This document shows positions 46,364 to 54,282 of a stretch of DNA of 64,000 nt, piece by piece (position 1 is the first letter of the stretch; each line of letters opens with the position of its first letter). The notes beneath the pieces are model-generated. The model was not told the origin of the DNA. It made no database searches and saw only the letters and a list, made by a program, of their open reading frames with translations. The translations under genes and the position numbers were made by a program. This DNA comes from Isoalcanivorax indicus. Its GTDB lineage: Bacteria; Pseudomonadota; Gammaproteobacteria; Pseudomonadales; Alcanivoracaceae. The stretch covers positions 1,736,001 to 1,800,000 of the forward strand of contig NZ_QGMP01000001.1 of assembly GCF_003259185.1 (NCBI RefSeq), given 5' to 3'.

Positions 46364-47344
46364 ATGAACAAGACGCTGCCCGACAGCTTTATCGAATCCG
46401 TAGGCGCCTCCTTCCTGGCACGCAGCGCCGAACCCGACCACGACCTGCTGACCCGCTGGCGCCCCACCCGCAGCGCCTGGAACTGGGCCCGCCGCAGCCA
46501 GGTGGCGATTTCCGGCCTGCGCCGCAAACACATCTGGCTCGACCAGCACCGCGTCACCCTGCTCGAAGGCGGGCGCATGGACGGCGATCCGGTGGTGCTG
46601 GTGCACGGCTTCGGCGCCAACAAGGAAAACTGGCTGCTGATGGCCGGCCTGCTGGCGCGCCGCTACCGCCTGATCATTCCTGACCTGCCCGGCTTTGGCG
46701 AAAGCCACTTCGTGGCCAGTTCCAACTACCGCCTGGCCACCCAGGCGGAGCGCCTGAGCCGCATCATCCAGCAAGTCGGCTGCGGCCCGGCGCATCTGGT
46801 GGGCAATTCCATGGGCGGCGCCATCAGCGGCATCACCGCCGCCCGTTTCCCCGAGCAGGTGCGCAGCCTGTCGCTGATGAACGCTGCTGGCCTGCGCGGC
46901 CACCAGGCCAGCGATTTCGAGGCCGCACTGATGCGCGGCCACAACCCGCTGATTCCGGCCAGCCTCCTCGATGTGGCGCGCCTGTTCCGCATTGCCACCT
47001 GGCGCAACCGGCACAGCTTCAGCGCCATGCTGACGCCGCTGATGTACCGGGAAATGGTGCACCGGCAGCCGGTCAACTACCGCATCTTCCGCGACATGCT
47101 GGACATCGACGAAGCGCCGGAAGCCGTGTTCAGCGAGATCGAATGCCCGACCCTGATCATGTGGGGCGATCGCGATGCGGTACTGGACGTGAGCTGCGCC
47201 GACACCTTCCAGACGGTCATTCCACACGCCCGCAAGCGCATCTTCCAGGGCGTGGGGCACCTGCCCATGCTCGAAGCCCCGGGGCTCAGTGCCCGCGTCC
47301 TGCGCAGTCATTGGCGGGAGGCTCGCCAGATATTGGGGCACTGA
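46364..47344 (+). CDS. Alpha/beta hydrolase (serine type), possible lipase/esterase
   Basis: A 326-residue hydrolase with HGFGANKENW (oxyanion region), the nucleophile elbow GNSMGGA, Asp in WGDRDAVLDV and His in GVGHLPMLEAP. The sequence resembles lipases/esterases of the Psychrobacter/Moraxella type and monoacylglycerol lipase-like proteins with an N-terminal extension. There is no clear cleavable signal peptide. GGAGAAG precedes the ATG. A long inverted repeat follows the gene. Confidence 0.87.
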   Translation: MNKTLPDSFIESVGASFLARSAEPDHDLLTRWRPTRSAWNWARRSQVAISGLRRKHIWLDQHRVTLLEGGRMDGDPVVLVHGFGANKENWLLMAGLLARRYRLIIPDLPGFGESHFVASSNYRLATQAERLSRIIQQVGCGPAHLVGNSMGGAISGITAARFPEQVRSLSLMNAAGLRGHQASDFEAALMRGHNPLIPASLLDVARLFRIATWRNRHSFSAMLTPLMYREMVHRQPVNYRIFRDMLDIDEAPEAVFSEIECPTLIMWGDRDAVLDVSCADTFQTVIPHARKRIFQGVGHLPMLEAPGLSARVLRSHWREARQILGH

Positions 47345-47383
47345 TTGTTGGTGTGTTCCGTTCTTTCCGGTTGTGGTGGTAAT

Positions 47384-47502
47384 GGCCCTCGGGGGGCAGG
47401 TAAGGGTTTTCTGGACACGCCGTGAATACATCCATGTAGGCTCTCGTTCGGCATCCATGCCTCTCGAAGGTCCAGAAAACCCTTACCCGCCCCCCGAGGG
47501 CC
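47384..47502. repeat. Long inverted repeat, 33-bp arms
   Basis: Arm 47384-47416 (starting GGCCCTCGGGGGGCAGGTAA) pairs with 47470-47502 with a single mismatch. The 53-bp loop contains two small palindromes (TACATCCATGTA and GGCATCCATGCC). It may act as a terminator for the hydrolase gene, or be a REP/MITE-like dispersed element. Confidence 0.85.
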
Positions 47503-47594
47503 GTCACGTGCAGCACGATCTTCAGGCTGGCAGATGGCTGGCCTTTTTGTTCCTCCAACACGCTCTATAACCACCGAACGTAGAATCTCGCTGC

Positions 47595-47707
47595 GGCGTT
47601 GAGGCGGGGTGCGCCCTGGAGGGACATCTTTGGCCATGGATGGCCAAAGAAAGAGCGCCCAGGGACGGCTTGAGCGGTCCCGGAAGGGCGTACCCCGCCT
47701 CAACGCC
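47595..47707. repeat. Compound inverted repeat, 22-bp outer arms and 24-bp central palindrome
   Basis: Outer arms 47595-47616 and 47686-47707 match with one mismatch (GGCGTTGAGGCGGGGT core). Inside, 47627-47650 is a palindrome built on TCTTTGGCCAT-GG-ATGGCCAAAGA. A REP-like, likely multicopy element. Confidence 0.8.
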
Positions 47708-47809
47708 TCTCTGCTGGAGGGTGACCCACTCCGGAGAGTCTGGCCGCTAACAGGCAACCGCCCAGCGACTCAGGTAGAATGCCCACTTTGCCAAACCCGG
47801 AACACCGTG

Positions 47810-49987
47810 ATGAACGCCCTGACCCTGCCCAAAGCCGCCAACGCGCTCTACGACTACCCGCGCTACTGGGCCGAATGCTTCGGCACCGCGCCGTTCCTGC
47901 CCATGAGCCGGTCCGAAATGGACCAACTCGGCTGGGACAGCTGCGACATCATCATCGTCACCGGCGACGCCTACGTCGACCACCCCTCCTTCGGCATGGC
48001 CATCATCGGCCGCCTGCTGGAAGCCCAGGGCTTTCGCGTCGGCATCATTGCCCAACCGGACTGGCACAGCAAAGACGCCTTCATGGCCCTCGGCAAACCG
48101 AACCTGTTTTTCGGCGTCGCCGCCGGCAACATGGACTCGATGATCAACCGCTACACCGCCGACCGCAAAGCACGCTCCGATGATGCCTATACGCCCGGCG
48201 GCATGGCCGGCAAACGACCCGATCGCTGCTCCCTGGTGTACAGCCAGCGTTGCCGCGAAGCCTATGGCGATGTGCCCGTCGTGCTCGGCGGTATCGAAGC
48301 CTCATTACGCCGCATCGCGCATTACGACTACTGGCAGGACAAAGTGCGGCGCTCCATTCTGGTGGATGCCGCTGCCGATATCCTGCTGTACGGCAATGCC
48401 GAACGCGCCGTGGTGGAGATCGCCCACAGGCTGTCGCGCGGCGAGGCGATTACCGACATCACCGATGTGCGCGGCACAGCGTTCATGCGCCGAAACACCC
48501 CCGCCGACTGGCTGGAACTGGATTCGACCCGGGTGGATCGACCCGGCCAGGTGGATCGCATCATCAATCCCTATGTGAATACCCAGGAACTGGACAGTTG
48601 TGAGCTGGAACGCCGCAATGCACAGCAGATCGACCCGAATGCGGAACAGGTGGTGCAGATTCGCTGGCATGCCCACCGTGATCGTGACCGCACGGTAATT
48701 CGACTGCCGAGCTTCGAGAAGGTACGCAATGATCCGGTGCTTTACGCGCACGCCAATCGCGTACTGCATCTGGAAACCAATCCGGGCAATGCGCGGGCGC
48801 TGGTGCAGCGCCATGCGGAACAGGACATCTGGATGAATCCACCGCCGATTCCGTTGTCCACGCCGGAAATGGACTATGTCTTTGGCCTGCCCTATGCACG
48901 TGTGCCGCACCCTGCGTATGAAGGCGAAAAGATCCCTGCCTATGACATGATACGTTTTTCGGTGAATATCATGCGCGGCTGTTTTGGTGGCTGTACCTTC
49001 TGTTCCATTACCGAGCACGAAGGCCGCATCATTCAGAACCGATCCCAGGATTCCATCTTGCGAGAAATCGGCGAAATCCGTGACAAGGTGCCGGGTTTTA
49101 CCGGGGTCATCTCCGATCTGGGCGGGCCGACCGCCAACATGTACCGCATTGCCTGCAAGACGCGCGAGATTGAAGCCGCCTGTCGCAAACCGAGTTGTGT
49201 CTATCCCGGTATCTGCGAGAACCTGAATACCGATCACAGTGCGCTGACGCAATTGTATCGGGAAGCGCGTGCCCTGCCCGGCATCAAGAAAATCCTGATT
49301 GCTTCGGGGTTGCGTTACGATCTGGCGGTGCAGGACCCCGAGTATGTGCGCGAGCTGGTCACGCATCATGTCGGTGGCTATCTGAAGATTGCGCCGGAAC
49401 ACACGGAAGACGGGCCGCTGTCGAAAATGATGAAACCGGGCATCGGCGCCTACGATACCTTCAAGCGCATGTTCGAGAAATACTCGAAGGAAGCGGGCAA
49501 GGAGCAGTACCTGATTCCCTATTTCATTGCGGCGCATCCCGGCACGCGCGATGAAGACATGATGAATCTGGCGCTGTGGCTGAAGATCAACGGCTTCCGT
49601 GCGGATCAGGTGCAGGCGTTCTATCCCTCGCCAATGGCCACGGCGACCGCCATGTACCACACCCGGCGCAACCCGCTGCGGCGGGTCAGCTACAAGAGTG
49701 AGCAGATGGAGATCGTGCGCGATGCCGATCAACGACGTCTGCACAAGGCGTTCCTGCGCTATCACGATTCGCGCAACTGGCCGCTGCTGCGCGAGGCGCT
49801 GAAAAAAATGGGCCGGGCGGATCTGATAGGCAACGGCAAGCATCAGTTGATTCCCCGCGACCAACCGGAGGCTGGCAACGACTACCGTGCGCCCCGACGC
49901 AAGAACTCGCAACAGGCGCACAATACGCGTCGCGGCCGCAAGCTGCTGACCCAGCACACGGGTTTGCCGCCGCGCAAGCAACGCTGA
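47810..49987 (+). CDS. YgiQ-family radical SAM protein
   Basis: A 725-residue radical SAM protein with an N-terminal cobalamin-binding-like domain (UPF0313) and the iron-sulfur motif CFGGCTFC (Cys391, 395, 398) within [19 protein letters not shown]. The extended C-terminal part and length fit E. coli YgiQ (739 residues). The reaction is unknown. The frame continues upstream, but ATG at 47810 gives [25 protein letters not shown], the usual start. mnmH begins 12 bp downstream, so it may lead the selenium operon, although no functional link is known. Confidence 0.92.
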   Translation: MNALTLPKAANALYDYPRYWAECFGTAPFLPMSRSEMDQLGWDSCDIIIVTGDAYVDHPSFGMAIIGRLLEAQGFRVGIIAQPDWHSKDAFMALGKPNLFFGVAAGNMDSMINRYTADRKARSDDAYTPGGMAGKRPDRCSLVYSQRCREAYGDVPVVLGGIEASLRRIAHYDYWQDKVRRSILVDAAADILLYGNAERAVVEIAHRLSRGEAITDITDVRGTAFMRRNTPADWLELDSTRVDRPGQVDRIINPYVNTQELDSCELERRNAQQIDPNAEQVVQIRWHAHRDRDRTVIRLPSFEKVRNDPVLYAHANRVLHLETNPGNARALVQRHAEQDIWMNPPPIPLSTPEMDYVFGLPYARVPHPAYEGEKIPAYDMIRFSVNIMRGCFGGCTFCSITEHEGRIIQNRSQDSILREIGEIRDKVPGFTGVISDLGGPTANMYRIACKTREIEAACRKPSCVYPGICENLNTDHSALTQLYREARALPGIKKILIASGLRYDLAVQDPEYVRELVTHHVGGYLKIAPEHTEDGPLSKMMKPGIGAYDTFKRMFEKYSKEAGKEQYLIPYFIAAHPGTRDEDMMNLALWLKINGFRADQVQAFYPSPMATATAMYHTRRNPLRRVSYKSEQMEIVRDADQRRLHKAFLRYHDSRNWPLLREALKKMGRADLIGNGKHQLIPRDQPEAGNDYRAPRRKNSQQAHNTRRGRKLLTQHTGLPPRKQR

Positions 49988-49999
49988 GCTGAGCGCGCC

Positions 50000-51109
50000 A
50001 TGTCGTTGCCAGTCACCCGCGATTACCTGGATCTCTTTCTCACCGGGGCGCCGTTGCTTGATGTGCGCGCGCCGGTAGAGTTTGCCAAGGGCGCCTTCCC
50101 CGGCGCATGGAACCTTCCGCTGCTCGAGGACAGTGAGCGGCATCAGGTCGGCATCCGCTACAAACACGCCGGCCAGGATGCGGCCATCACTCTGGGGCAT
50201 GAACTGGTTGGCGGTGCGGTGCGCGCAGCGCGCACTGCCGCCTGGGCGGCCTGGTGTCGGCAACACCCGGAAGGCTACCTCTACTGTTTTCGCGGCGGGC
50301 TGCGCTCCTGCACCGTGCAGCAATGGCTTGCCGATGAGGGCGTCACGGTGCCGCTGGTTCAGGGCGGCTACAAAGCCATGCGACGTTTTCTGCTGGAGCG
50401 GTTCCAGCAAGATCTCGCGCGCACGCCGCTGCTGCTGGTCTGCGGCCGCACCGGTACCGGCAAGACGCGGGTGATCGAGGCGCTGGACCGGGCGCTGGAT
50501 CTGGAAGGCCGGGCGCATCACCGTGGTTCAGCCTTTGGTCGCCGTCCTGGTGGCCAGCCGGCACAGATCGATTTCGAGAATGCCCTCGCCATTGACCTGC
50601 TGCGTCTGCGTCACACCGGTGATCGCCCGGTGGCGCTGGAAGACGAAGGTCGTCTGGTGGGCCGGTGTGCATTGCCGCTGCCCTTGCAGGCGGCCATGAA
50701 AACGGCACCGCAGATCATGATTGAGGAATCGCTGGCCAGTCGCGTTACCGTTACCCTTGAAGATTATGTGATCGCGCCGGTCGACGAATACCTGCAGCTC
50801 GGCGACGCGGGCCAGACCGAGCAGGATGCCCGGGCGCGACTGGGTGAATCACTGCTGGCGGCGCTGGACAGGATTCGCAAACGCCTGGGCGGGCTGCAGC
50901 ATGCGCGCCTGCGCGCCCAGTTGCAGGATGCGCTGGCGCTGCAGGCACGCACGGGCAGCCCCGACGCGCACCGGGTCTGGATAGAAAGCCTGCTGCGCGA
51001 TTACTACGATCCCATGTATGACTACATGCTCGGCAAGCGCGATGGCCAGGCGCTGTTTACCGGCAGCCGCGCCGAGGTGCTGGCCTGGCTGCGCGAACGC
51101 TGCGCATAA
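50000..51109 (+). CDS. mnmH: tRNA 2-selenouridine synthase MnmH (SelU/YbbB)
   Basis: A 369-residue enzyme that replaces sulfur by selenium in the wobble 2-thiouridine of tRNAs, using selenophosphate, through a geranylated intermediate. The N-terminal rhodanese domain has LLDVRAPVEFAKGAFPGAWNLPLL and catalytic Cys96 in YLYCFRGGLRS. The C-terminal P-loop is GRTGTGKTRVI (~150). It is directly upstream of the transporter and selD genes, giving a complete route from selenium uptake to tRNA. Confidence 0.93.
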   Translation: MSLPVTRDYLDLFLTGAPLLDVRAPVEFAKGAFPGAWNLPLLEDSERHQVGIRYKHAGQDAAITLGHELVGGAVRAARTAAWAAWCRQHPEGYLYCFRGGLRSCTVQQWLADEGVTVPLVQGGYKAMRRFLLERFQQDLARTPLLLVCGRTGTGKTRVIEALDRALDLEGRAHHRGSAFGRRPGGQPAQIDFENALAIDLLRLRHTGDRPVALEDEGRLVGRCALPLPLQAAMKTAPQIMIEESLASRVTVTLEDYVIAPVDEYLQLGDAGQTEQDARARLGESLLAALDRIRKRLGGLQHARLRAQLQDALALQARTGSPDAHRVWIESLLRDYYDPMYDYMLGKRDGQALFTGSRAEVLAWLRERCA

Positions 51110-51204
51110 TCCTGATGATGCACTGGCTCATGCACTGATTGCCGGACACAGTGCCTGAGCGTCATAACCGTCCGGTCTGACTCCCTATTGAACGGAGTGA
51201 CACC

Positions 51205-52071
51205 ATGATCCACAAGATCCGCGCCCGCCTGATGGCGGCGGCGTTACTGCTGTCTGTTAGCGGCGCCGTGCAGGCCGACACCTTTGTCTTTACCGCCATT
51301 CCCGATCAGGACGAATCACGGCTGATGACCCGTTTTGGCCAGGTCGCCGACTACCTGGCCGCCGAACTGGGCGTCGAGGTCCGCTACATTCCGGTCAAGT
51401 CCTATGCGGCGGCGGTCACCGCCTTTCGCAATAACGAAGTGCAACTGGCCTGGTTCGGTGGCTTCTCCGGGGTGCAGGCGCAGCGCCTGGTGCCGGGCAG
51501 CCGCGCCATTGCCCAGGGCGTGGAGGACCCGCAATTTCTCAGTTATCTGATCGTCCATGCCAGCACCGGTATCGAGCCCGGTGACGACTTTCCCATGGCC
51601 CTGCGCGGCAAGCGCTTTACCTTTGGTTCGCGCAGTTCGACGTCCGGGCGCCTGATGCCGGAATACTTCATGCGCGAAGCCACCGGCGAAACCCCGCAGC
51701 GCTTCTTCAGCCGGGTGGGCTTCAGCGGCGATCACAGCGCCACCATCGCGTTGGTGCAGAGCGGTGCCTGGGATGCCGGGGTGGTCAACTACAAGGTCTG
51801 GGAACAGGAACTCCGCGAAGGCCGCATTGATGAAAACGTCGTGCGCAAGGTCTGGGTCACTCCCCCCTATCCCGACTATCACTGGGTCATTCGCGGTGAT
51901 GTTGATGAGCGCTTTGGCGAGGATTTTGCCCGCCGCGTGCAAGCGGCACTGATCGGTATTACCGACGAGACATTGCTGGCGGCATTTCCGCGCCAGGGTT
52001 TCATTCCTGCCAGCAACGATGACTATCAGCCGATCATCGACACCGCCCGCGCGCTGGACCTGCTCGACTGA
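51205..52071 (+). CDS. PhnD-like substrate-binding protein, putative selenate/selenium oxyanion ABC transporter
   Basis: A 288-residue periplasmic protein with a signal peptide (MIHKIRARLMAAALLLSVSGAVQA). The mature part follows the phosphonate-binding PhnD pattern: FTAIPDQDESRLMTRFGQVADYLAAELGV, YAAAVTAFRNNEVQLAWFGGFSGVQAQ and FGSRSSTSGRLMPEYFM. A subfamily of these proteins is annotated as putative selenate binding, because the genes co-occur with selD and mnmH. That context is present here, so the substrate call is by neighbourhood rather than demonstrated. The stop overlaps the ATPase start (TGATG). Confidence 0.85.
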   Translation: MIHKIRARLMAAALLLSVSGAVQADTFVFTAIPDQDESRLMTRFGQVADYLAAELGVEVRYIPVKSYAAAVTAFRNNEVQLAWFGGFSGVQAQRLVPGSRAIAQGVEDPQFLSYLIVHASTGIEPGDDFPMALRGKRFTFGSRSSTSGRLMPEYFMREATGETPQRFFSRVGFSGDHSATIALVQSGAWDAGVVNYKVWEQELREGRIDENVVRKVWVTPPYPDYHWVIRGDVDERFGEDFARRVQAALIGITDETLLAAFPRQGFIPASNDDYQPIIDTARALDLLD

Positions 52072-52727
52072 TGGCAGCACTGTTCCGCTTTCAGGACGAC
52101 AGCCTGTATCAGGGCACACATGCGGTGCTCACGGGGCTGACACTGACCCTGCAACCGGGCGAGAAAGTCGCCTTGCTGGGGCCCTCCGGTGCTGGCAAGT
52201 CGACCCTGCTCGCCGCCCTGCGACGCCAGCGGCCGCAGCAAATTGCCTGGTGTCCGCAGGATGGCGCCCTGGTGCCGATGCTCAGCGCATTTCACAACAT
52301 CTATATGGGTGCGCTGCCGCGTCACAGCAGCGCCTACAGCCTGCTCAACCTGCTCTGGCCACAACCTCGGGAACGCGAGGCCATCGCCGCCCTGGCCAAC
52401 CAGCTGGGCATCGCCGAGTGCCTGGGCACCAGTATCGACCGTTTGTCCGGCGGGCAGGCGCAACGTGTGGCGCTGGGCCGGGCGCTCTATACCCGGCGCA
52501 CCATCCTGCTGGGCGACGAGCCGGTATCCAGTGTTGACGAACACCAGGCGCGGCGTCTGCTGGACCTGGCGCTATCACAGCACGACAGCGCCGTGGTGGC
52601 ATTGCATGACCGCAGCCTGGCCCTGGCCTGCTTCGACCGGGTGCTGGGGCTGCGGGATGGCGTCCTGGCGCTGGATGCGCCCGCAACCGGGTTATCCCTG
52701 GCGGATCTCGATGCCCTCTATGCCTGA
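52071..52727 (+). CDS. ABC transporter ATP-binding protein (selenium locus)
   Basis: A 218-residue ATPase. Walker A is GPSGAGKST, the Q-loop WCPQDGAL follows, the signature is LSGGQAQRVALGRAL, and Walker B is ILLGDEPVSSVD with the H-loop ALHD. It resembles PhnC. It overlaps the binding-protein gene and the permease gene, so the three are translationally linked. Confidence 0.9.
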   Translation: MAALFRFQDDSLYQGTHAVLTGLTLTLQPGEKVALLGPSGAGKSTLLAALRRQRPQQIAWCPQDGALVPMLSAFHNIYMGALPRHSSAYSLLNLLWPQPREREAIAALANQLGIAECLGTSIDRLSGGQAQRVALGRALYTRRTILLGDEPVSSVDEHQARRLLDLALSQHDSAVVALHDRSLALACFDRVLGLRDGVLALDAPATGLSLADLDALYA

Positions 52728-54282
52728 TCCGCAGCGCGGCAATGCTCGCGATGTGAATACGCTCCATTGGCATACCACGGCAGGCCGCTTCCGGCGTGCC
52801 TCCCTGTGGCTCGGATTGTTCGGTTTGCTTGCGTTCCTGCTGGCCGATCTCGAGATCACGACCCTGTCGCCGGGGACCGAACTGGCTCGTATCGGCAGCG
52901 GTTTCCTGACACCGGATTTTGCCGCTACGGAATTTCTCTGGCACGCCCTGGCCAACACCCTCGCCTTTGCCTTCCAGGGCGTTGCGCTCGGCGTGATCGC
53001 GGGCTTTGTGCTGGCCCTCTGCTGGCAGTACCGCGCCGTGCGCACCGTCAGTGCCGTCATTCGTGCCGTGCATGAACTGTTCTGGGGGCTTATCTTTCTG
53101 CAACTTACCGGTCTGTCACCGCTGACCGGCGTGCTGGCGATTGCCGTGCCCTATGCCGGCATCTTCGCCAAGGTGTTCGGGGAATTTCTGGAAGAGGCCG
53201 ACGGGCGTCCTGCCCGGGCGCTCCCCACTGGCAGCCCGCGCCTGGCTGCTTTTTTTCACGCCCGCTTGCCGCTGATCCTGTTCCCGCTGCGCACCTACAG
53301 CGCCTACCGGCTTGAATGCGGCCTGCGGGCCTCGGCCATCCTCGGCTTCATTGGCCTGCCGACCCTGGGTTTTCATCTGGAAACCGCATTTCGCCAGGGC
53401 GATTACAGCGCCGGGGCCGCCATCCTGTATCTGTTCTTCCTGTTGATCGGCACCCTGCGCTGGTGGCTGCACCGGCGCCTGCTGCCGCTTTATCTGGGCG
53501 CGGCCCTGTGGTGGGCGCCGCCGTTATCGACCGCCCCGGCGGGCACCTTGTGGCGTTTTCTGAGCGAAGATATCGTGCCCGCGCCACTGCGCCAGGGCGC
53601 CGGTCTGGAAGGACTGTGGCACTGGACCCTGCGCCTGATGGGCGAGCAAGCCCTGCCGGGGGTGTGGCATACACTGGTGCTCTCCAGCGCGGCGCTGCTG
53701 CTCACCGCCCTGCTGTCGCTGCTGCTGTTTCCGTTGATCTCGCCCCGCTTCGGTTCACCATGGCGTCGCGGGATCGGCCATCTGCTGCTGGTCGTCTTGC
53801 GCACCACGCCGGAATTCCTGCTGGCGTTCATTCTGCTATTGTTATTCGGCCCGTCGATGCTGCCCGGGATCATTGCGCTGGCGCTGCATACCAGCGCCAT
53901 TGTCGCCTGGCTCAGCGGACGCTTTACACTGCAATGGCCAGCGCGCGCCGACGGCGCCACCGGGGTGCGCGGCTATTTCTTCGAGGTGCTGCCACGGGTC
54001 TATCCAAACCTGCTGGCACTGCTGCTTTACCGTTGGGAAATCATCATGCGTGAAACAGCCATTCTGGGCATTCTCGGTATCACGACACTGGGCTTTTTCG
54101 TCGATGCCGCCTTCGCCGAGTTCCGCTTTGACCGCGCCATGCTGCTGATCCTCGTCAGTGTTCTGCTCAATCTGGCGGTGGATGCCTTTTCCCGACGCCT
54201 GCGCCAGCACTTGCGTCTGTCGCTCAACGAAGGGCGCACCCTGGCTCGCCTGACACCCGCCATGCCGGGTGCCGCGCGATGA
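52720..54282 (+). CDS. ABC transporter permease with two fused permease domains (selenium locus)
   Basis: A 520-residue integral membrane protein made of two PhnE-like permease halves. The first (~30-240) has LANTLAFAFQGVALGVIAGF and an EAA-like segment with RLECGLRASAILGFIGLPTLGF; the second (~310-500) has VWHTLVLSSAALLLTALLSL and LYRWEIIMRETAILGILGITTLGF. A single polypeptide thus supplies both halves of the channel. The ATG at 52720 is chosen (52711 is possible); the frame open further upstream is antisense-free overlap with the ATPase gene and is not coding. It overlaps selD by four bases. Confidence 0.85.
   Translation: MPDPQRGNARDVNTLHWHTTAGRFRRASLWLGLFGLLAFLLADLEITTLSPGTELARIGSGFLTPDFAATEFLWHALANTLAFAFQGVALGVIAGFVLALCWQYRAVRTVSAVIRAVHELFWGLIFLQLTGLSPLTGVLAIAVPYAGIFAKVFGEFLEEADGRPARALPTGSPRLAAFFHARLPLILFPLRTYSAYRLECGLRASAILGFIGLPTLGFHLETAFRQGDYSAGAAILYLFFLLIGTLRWWLHRRLLPLYLGAALWWAPPLSTAPAGTLWRFLSEDIVPAPLRQGAGLEGLWHWTLRLMGEQALPGVWHTLVLSSAALLLTALLSLLLFPLISPRFGSPWRRGIGHLLLVVLRTTPEFLLAFILLLLFGPSMLPGIIALALHTSAIVAWLSGRFTLQWPARADGATGVRGYFFEVLPRVYPNLLALLLYRWEIIMRETAILGILGITTLGFFVDAAFAEFRFDRAMLLILVSVLLNLAVDAFSRRLRQHLRLSLNEGRTLARLTPAMPGAAR

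Larger units (their letters stand above)
47345..47809 (+). other. Repeat-rich intergenic region
   Basis: This 465-bp gap holds two separate long inverted-repeat units (47384-47502 and 47595-47707). An open frame that runs through from 47609 into ygiQ is not considered coding before 47810. Confidence 0.7.

Noticed and set aside
47609-47809. N-terminal extension of the ygiQ frame
   Set aside because: It runs through the compound inverted repeat; the family start [10 protein letters not shown] lies at 47810.
48305-50521. A 738-codon minus-strand frame opposite ygiQ and mnmH
   Set aside because: No domain, no ribosome site, and the plus strand encodes two well-known proteins.
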